From: a bacterium
Lineage (GTDB): Bacteria; Actinomycetota; Thermoleophilia; Solirubrobacterales; 70-9
DNA length: 12,758 nt
NCBI GenBank assembly: GCA_002919115.1
Contig: PKER01000259.1
Location: forward strand, 1-12,758
Direction of reading: 5' to 3'
Shown here: positions 12,014 to 12,758 of the stretch, one piece after another
Layout of the letters: each line of letters starts with the position of its first letter
How positions within the stretch are numbered: position 1 is the stretch's first letter
Notes under the pieces: generated by a model
What the model was told of the DNA's origin: nothing
Databases searched by the model: none
The model's input: only the letters and a program-made list of their open reading frames with translations
Made by a program: the position numbers and the translations under genes

Positions 12014-12758
12014 TCAGCTCCGCGCCGCCCGGCGGAGCGCCCAGATCACGCCCTGGGCGGCCTGGCCCCCGCCAAGCTGCTCGCGCCTCGCGTCGACGAC
12101 GTCGTAGCCCGCGTCGCCCAGCGCGCTGCCCGCGGTCGCGAGCGGGTCGGGCCCGGGGCAGTCGCGGCCGTGGCACTCGACGACGAGCGCCCCGGGGGCC
12201 CACGAGGCGAGGCGCGGGTCGGTGAGGATCGGCCACTCGGCGCCCTCGATGTCGATCTTCGCGAAGTCCGCGGGCGGCAGTCCGAAGACGTCCACGCGCG
12301 GCACCTCGACGGACGGCTCTCCGGGGGCGGCCGCGCGCGCCAGCGCCGAGCCCCCCGGCCGGAAGAGCTCGACCCCGGCGCCGTTCGAAGCGAAGGCCCG
12401 CTCCAGCGACCAGCGGGCGGCCAGGCCGTTCGCCTCGATACAGCGCCGGTGGAGCTCGGCGTTCGCCTCCTCCGGCTCGTAGCCCACCACGCTGCTGCCC
12501 GGGTAGCGGCGCAGCGCGAGCAGGCCGAAAAGGCCGATGTTGGCGCCGAGGTCGAGGATGCGCAGGGCGGGCCGGCCGCGCAGCCACGCCTCCACCGCTG
12601 CCGGAGGCCGGTAGGAGTCGCGGCGGCCGAAGCACTCCTCGAGGACGAAGGTGTCCAGCGTGTCGTGGCGCACGAAGACGCGCGCGGGCGGGTCCTCGCG
12701 CAGGGTGTAGGCGTGCGCGCCTGTCTTGCGCGCGCGCTCGCGGCGGCGGAAGGCCCGC
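12014..12758 (-). CDS. FkbM-family SAM-dependent methyltransferase (5' end outside window)
   Basis: The minus-strand frame is open from the right edge to TGA at 12016-12014, about 248 visible residues. A GTG at 12673 could be taken as the start, but the upstream codons encode AYTLREDPPARVFVRHDTLD, the usual FkbM run-in before the methyltransferase core, so the gene very probably begins beyond the window. SAM-binding motif I is LRILDLGANIGLFGLLAL and is followed by VVGYEPEEAN with the acidic ribose-binding residue. The later motif FAKIDIEGAEWPIL (KIDIEGxE) and ALVVECHG are characteristic of FkbM. The family O-methylates sugars, polyketides and glycan ends. Next to sulfotransferases and a polymerase, methylation of a polysaccharide or its precursors is the best guess, but it is on the opposite strand and its upstream partners are not visible. 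Confidence 0.9.
   Translation of the reverse strand, partial: RAFRRRERARKTGAHAYTLREDPPARVFVRHDTLDTFVLEECFGRRDSYRPPAAVEAWLRGRPALRILDLGANIGLFGLLALRRYPGSSVVGYEPEEANAELHRRCIEANGLAARWSLERAFASNGAGVELFRPGGSALARAAAPGEPSVEVPRVDVFGLPPADFAKIDIEGAEWPILTDPRLASWAPGALVVECHGRDCPGPDPLATAGSALGDAGYDVVDARREQLGGGQAAQGVIWALRRAARS

Overview
The window is very GC-rich DNA with dense coding on both strands, GTG and TTG starts, and short or overlapping gene junctions. It looks actinobacterial. The Ig-like repeats on an exported protein, the Tat and lipoprotein signals and the cysteine-bearing exported loops would suit the Thermoleophilia/Solirubrobacterales, but that placement is inferred from style and no rRNA or marker gene is present to test it. 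I see ten protein genes, two cut by the window edges, and no tRNA, rRNA, CRISPR array, insertion sequence or integrase.

Left block (plus strand, 2-2566). The C-terminal part of a protein with the isocitrate/isopropylmalate dehydrogenase fold is followed 96 nt later by a GroEL-family chaperonin paralog. The dehydrogenase-like protein appears to have lost the usual catalytic and metal-binding motifs. The chaperonin keeps the ATPase residues but lacks the Gly-Gly-Met tail and has no groES beside it.

Envelope operon (minus strand, 4800 to 2576). A lipoprotein with a Cache-type sensor domain, a membrane-anchored cyclophilin-type prolyl isomerase and a type I signal peptidase are spaced 4-10 nt apart. 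All three would act outside the membrane, on export, folding or sensing. The operon converges on the chaperonin gene with 9 nt between them.

Central gene (plus strand, 5000-6724). A recognisable TTGACA/TAGGAT promoter and a structured leader of about 100 nt precede a Tat-exported xylose-isomerase-like TIM barrel fused to two Ig-like domains. A 16-bp-stem terminator closes it. The following 285 nt hold no gene that I can support.

Right block (minus 8685-7093, plus 8826-12009, minus 12758-12014). This is an extracellular polysaccharide locus: a Wzz/BY-kinase chain-length regulator, divergent from a sulfotransferase, a Wzy/WaaL-type polymerase or ligase and a second, different sulfotransferase. 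The last three overlap by 4 nt each and are probably translationally coupled. A convergent FkbM-type methyltransferase runs off the right edge. Together they suggest a surface or secreted polysaccharide carrying sulfate and perhaps methyl groups. I regard this, together with the dehydrogenase-like/chaperonin pair and the exported TIM-barrel/Ig fusion, as the most interesting content.
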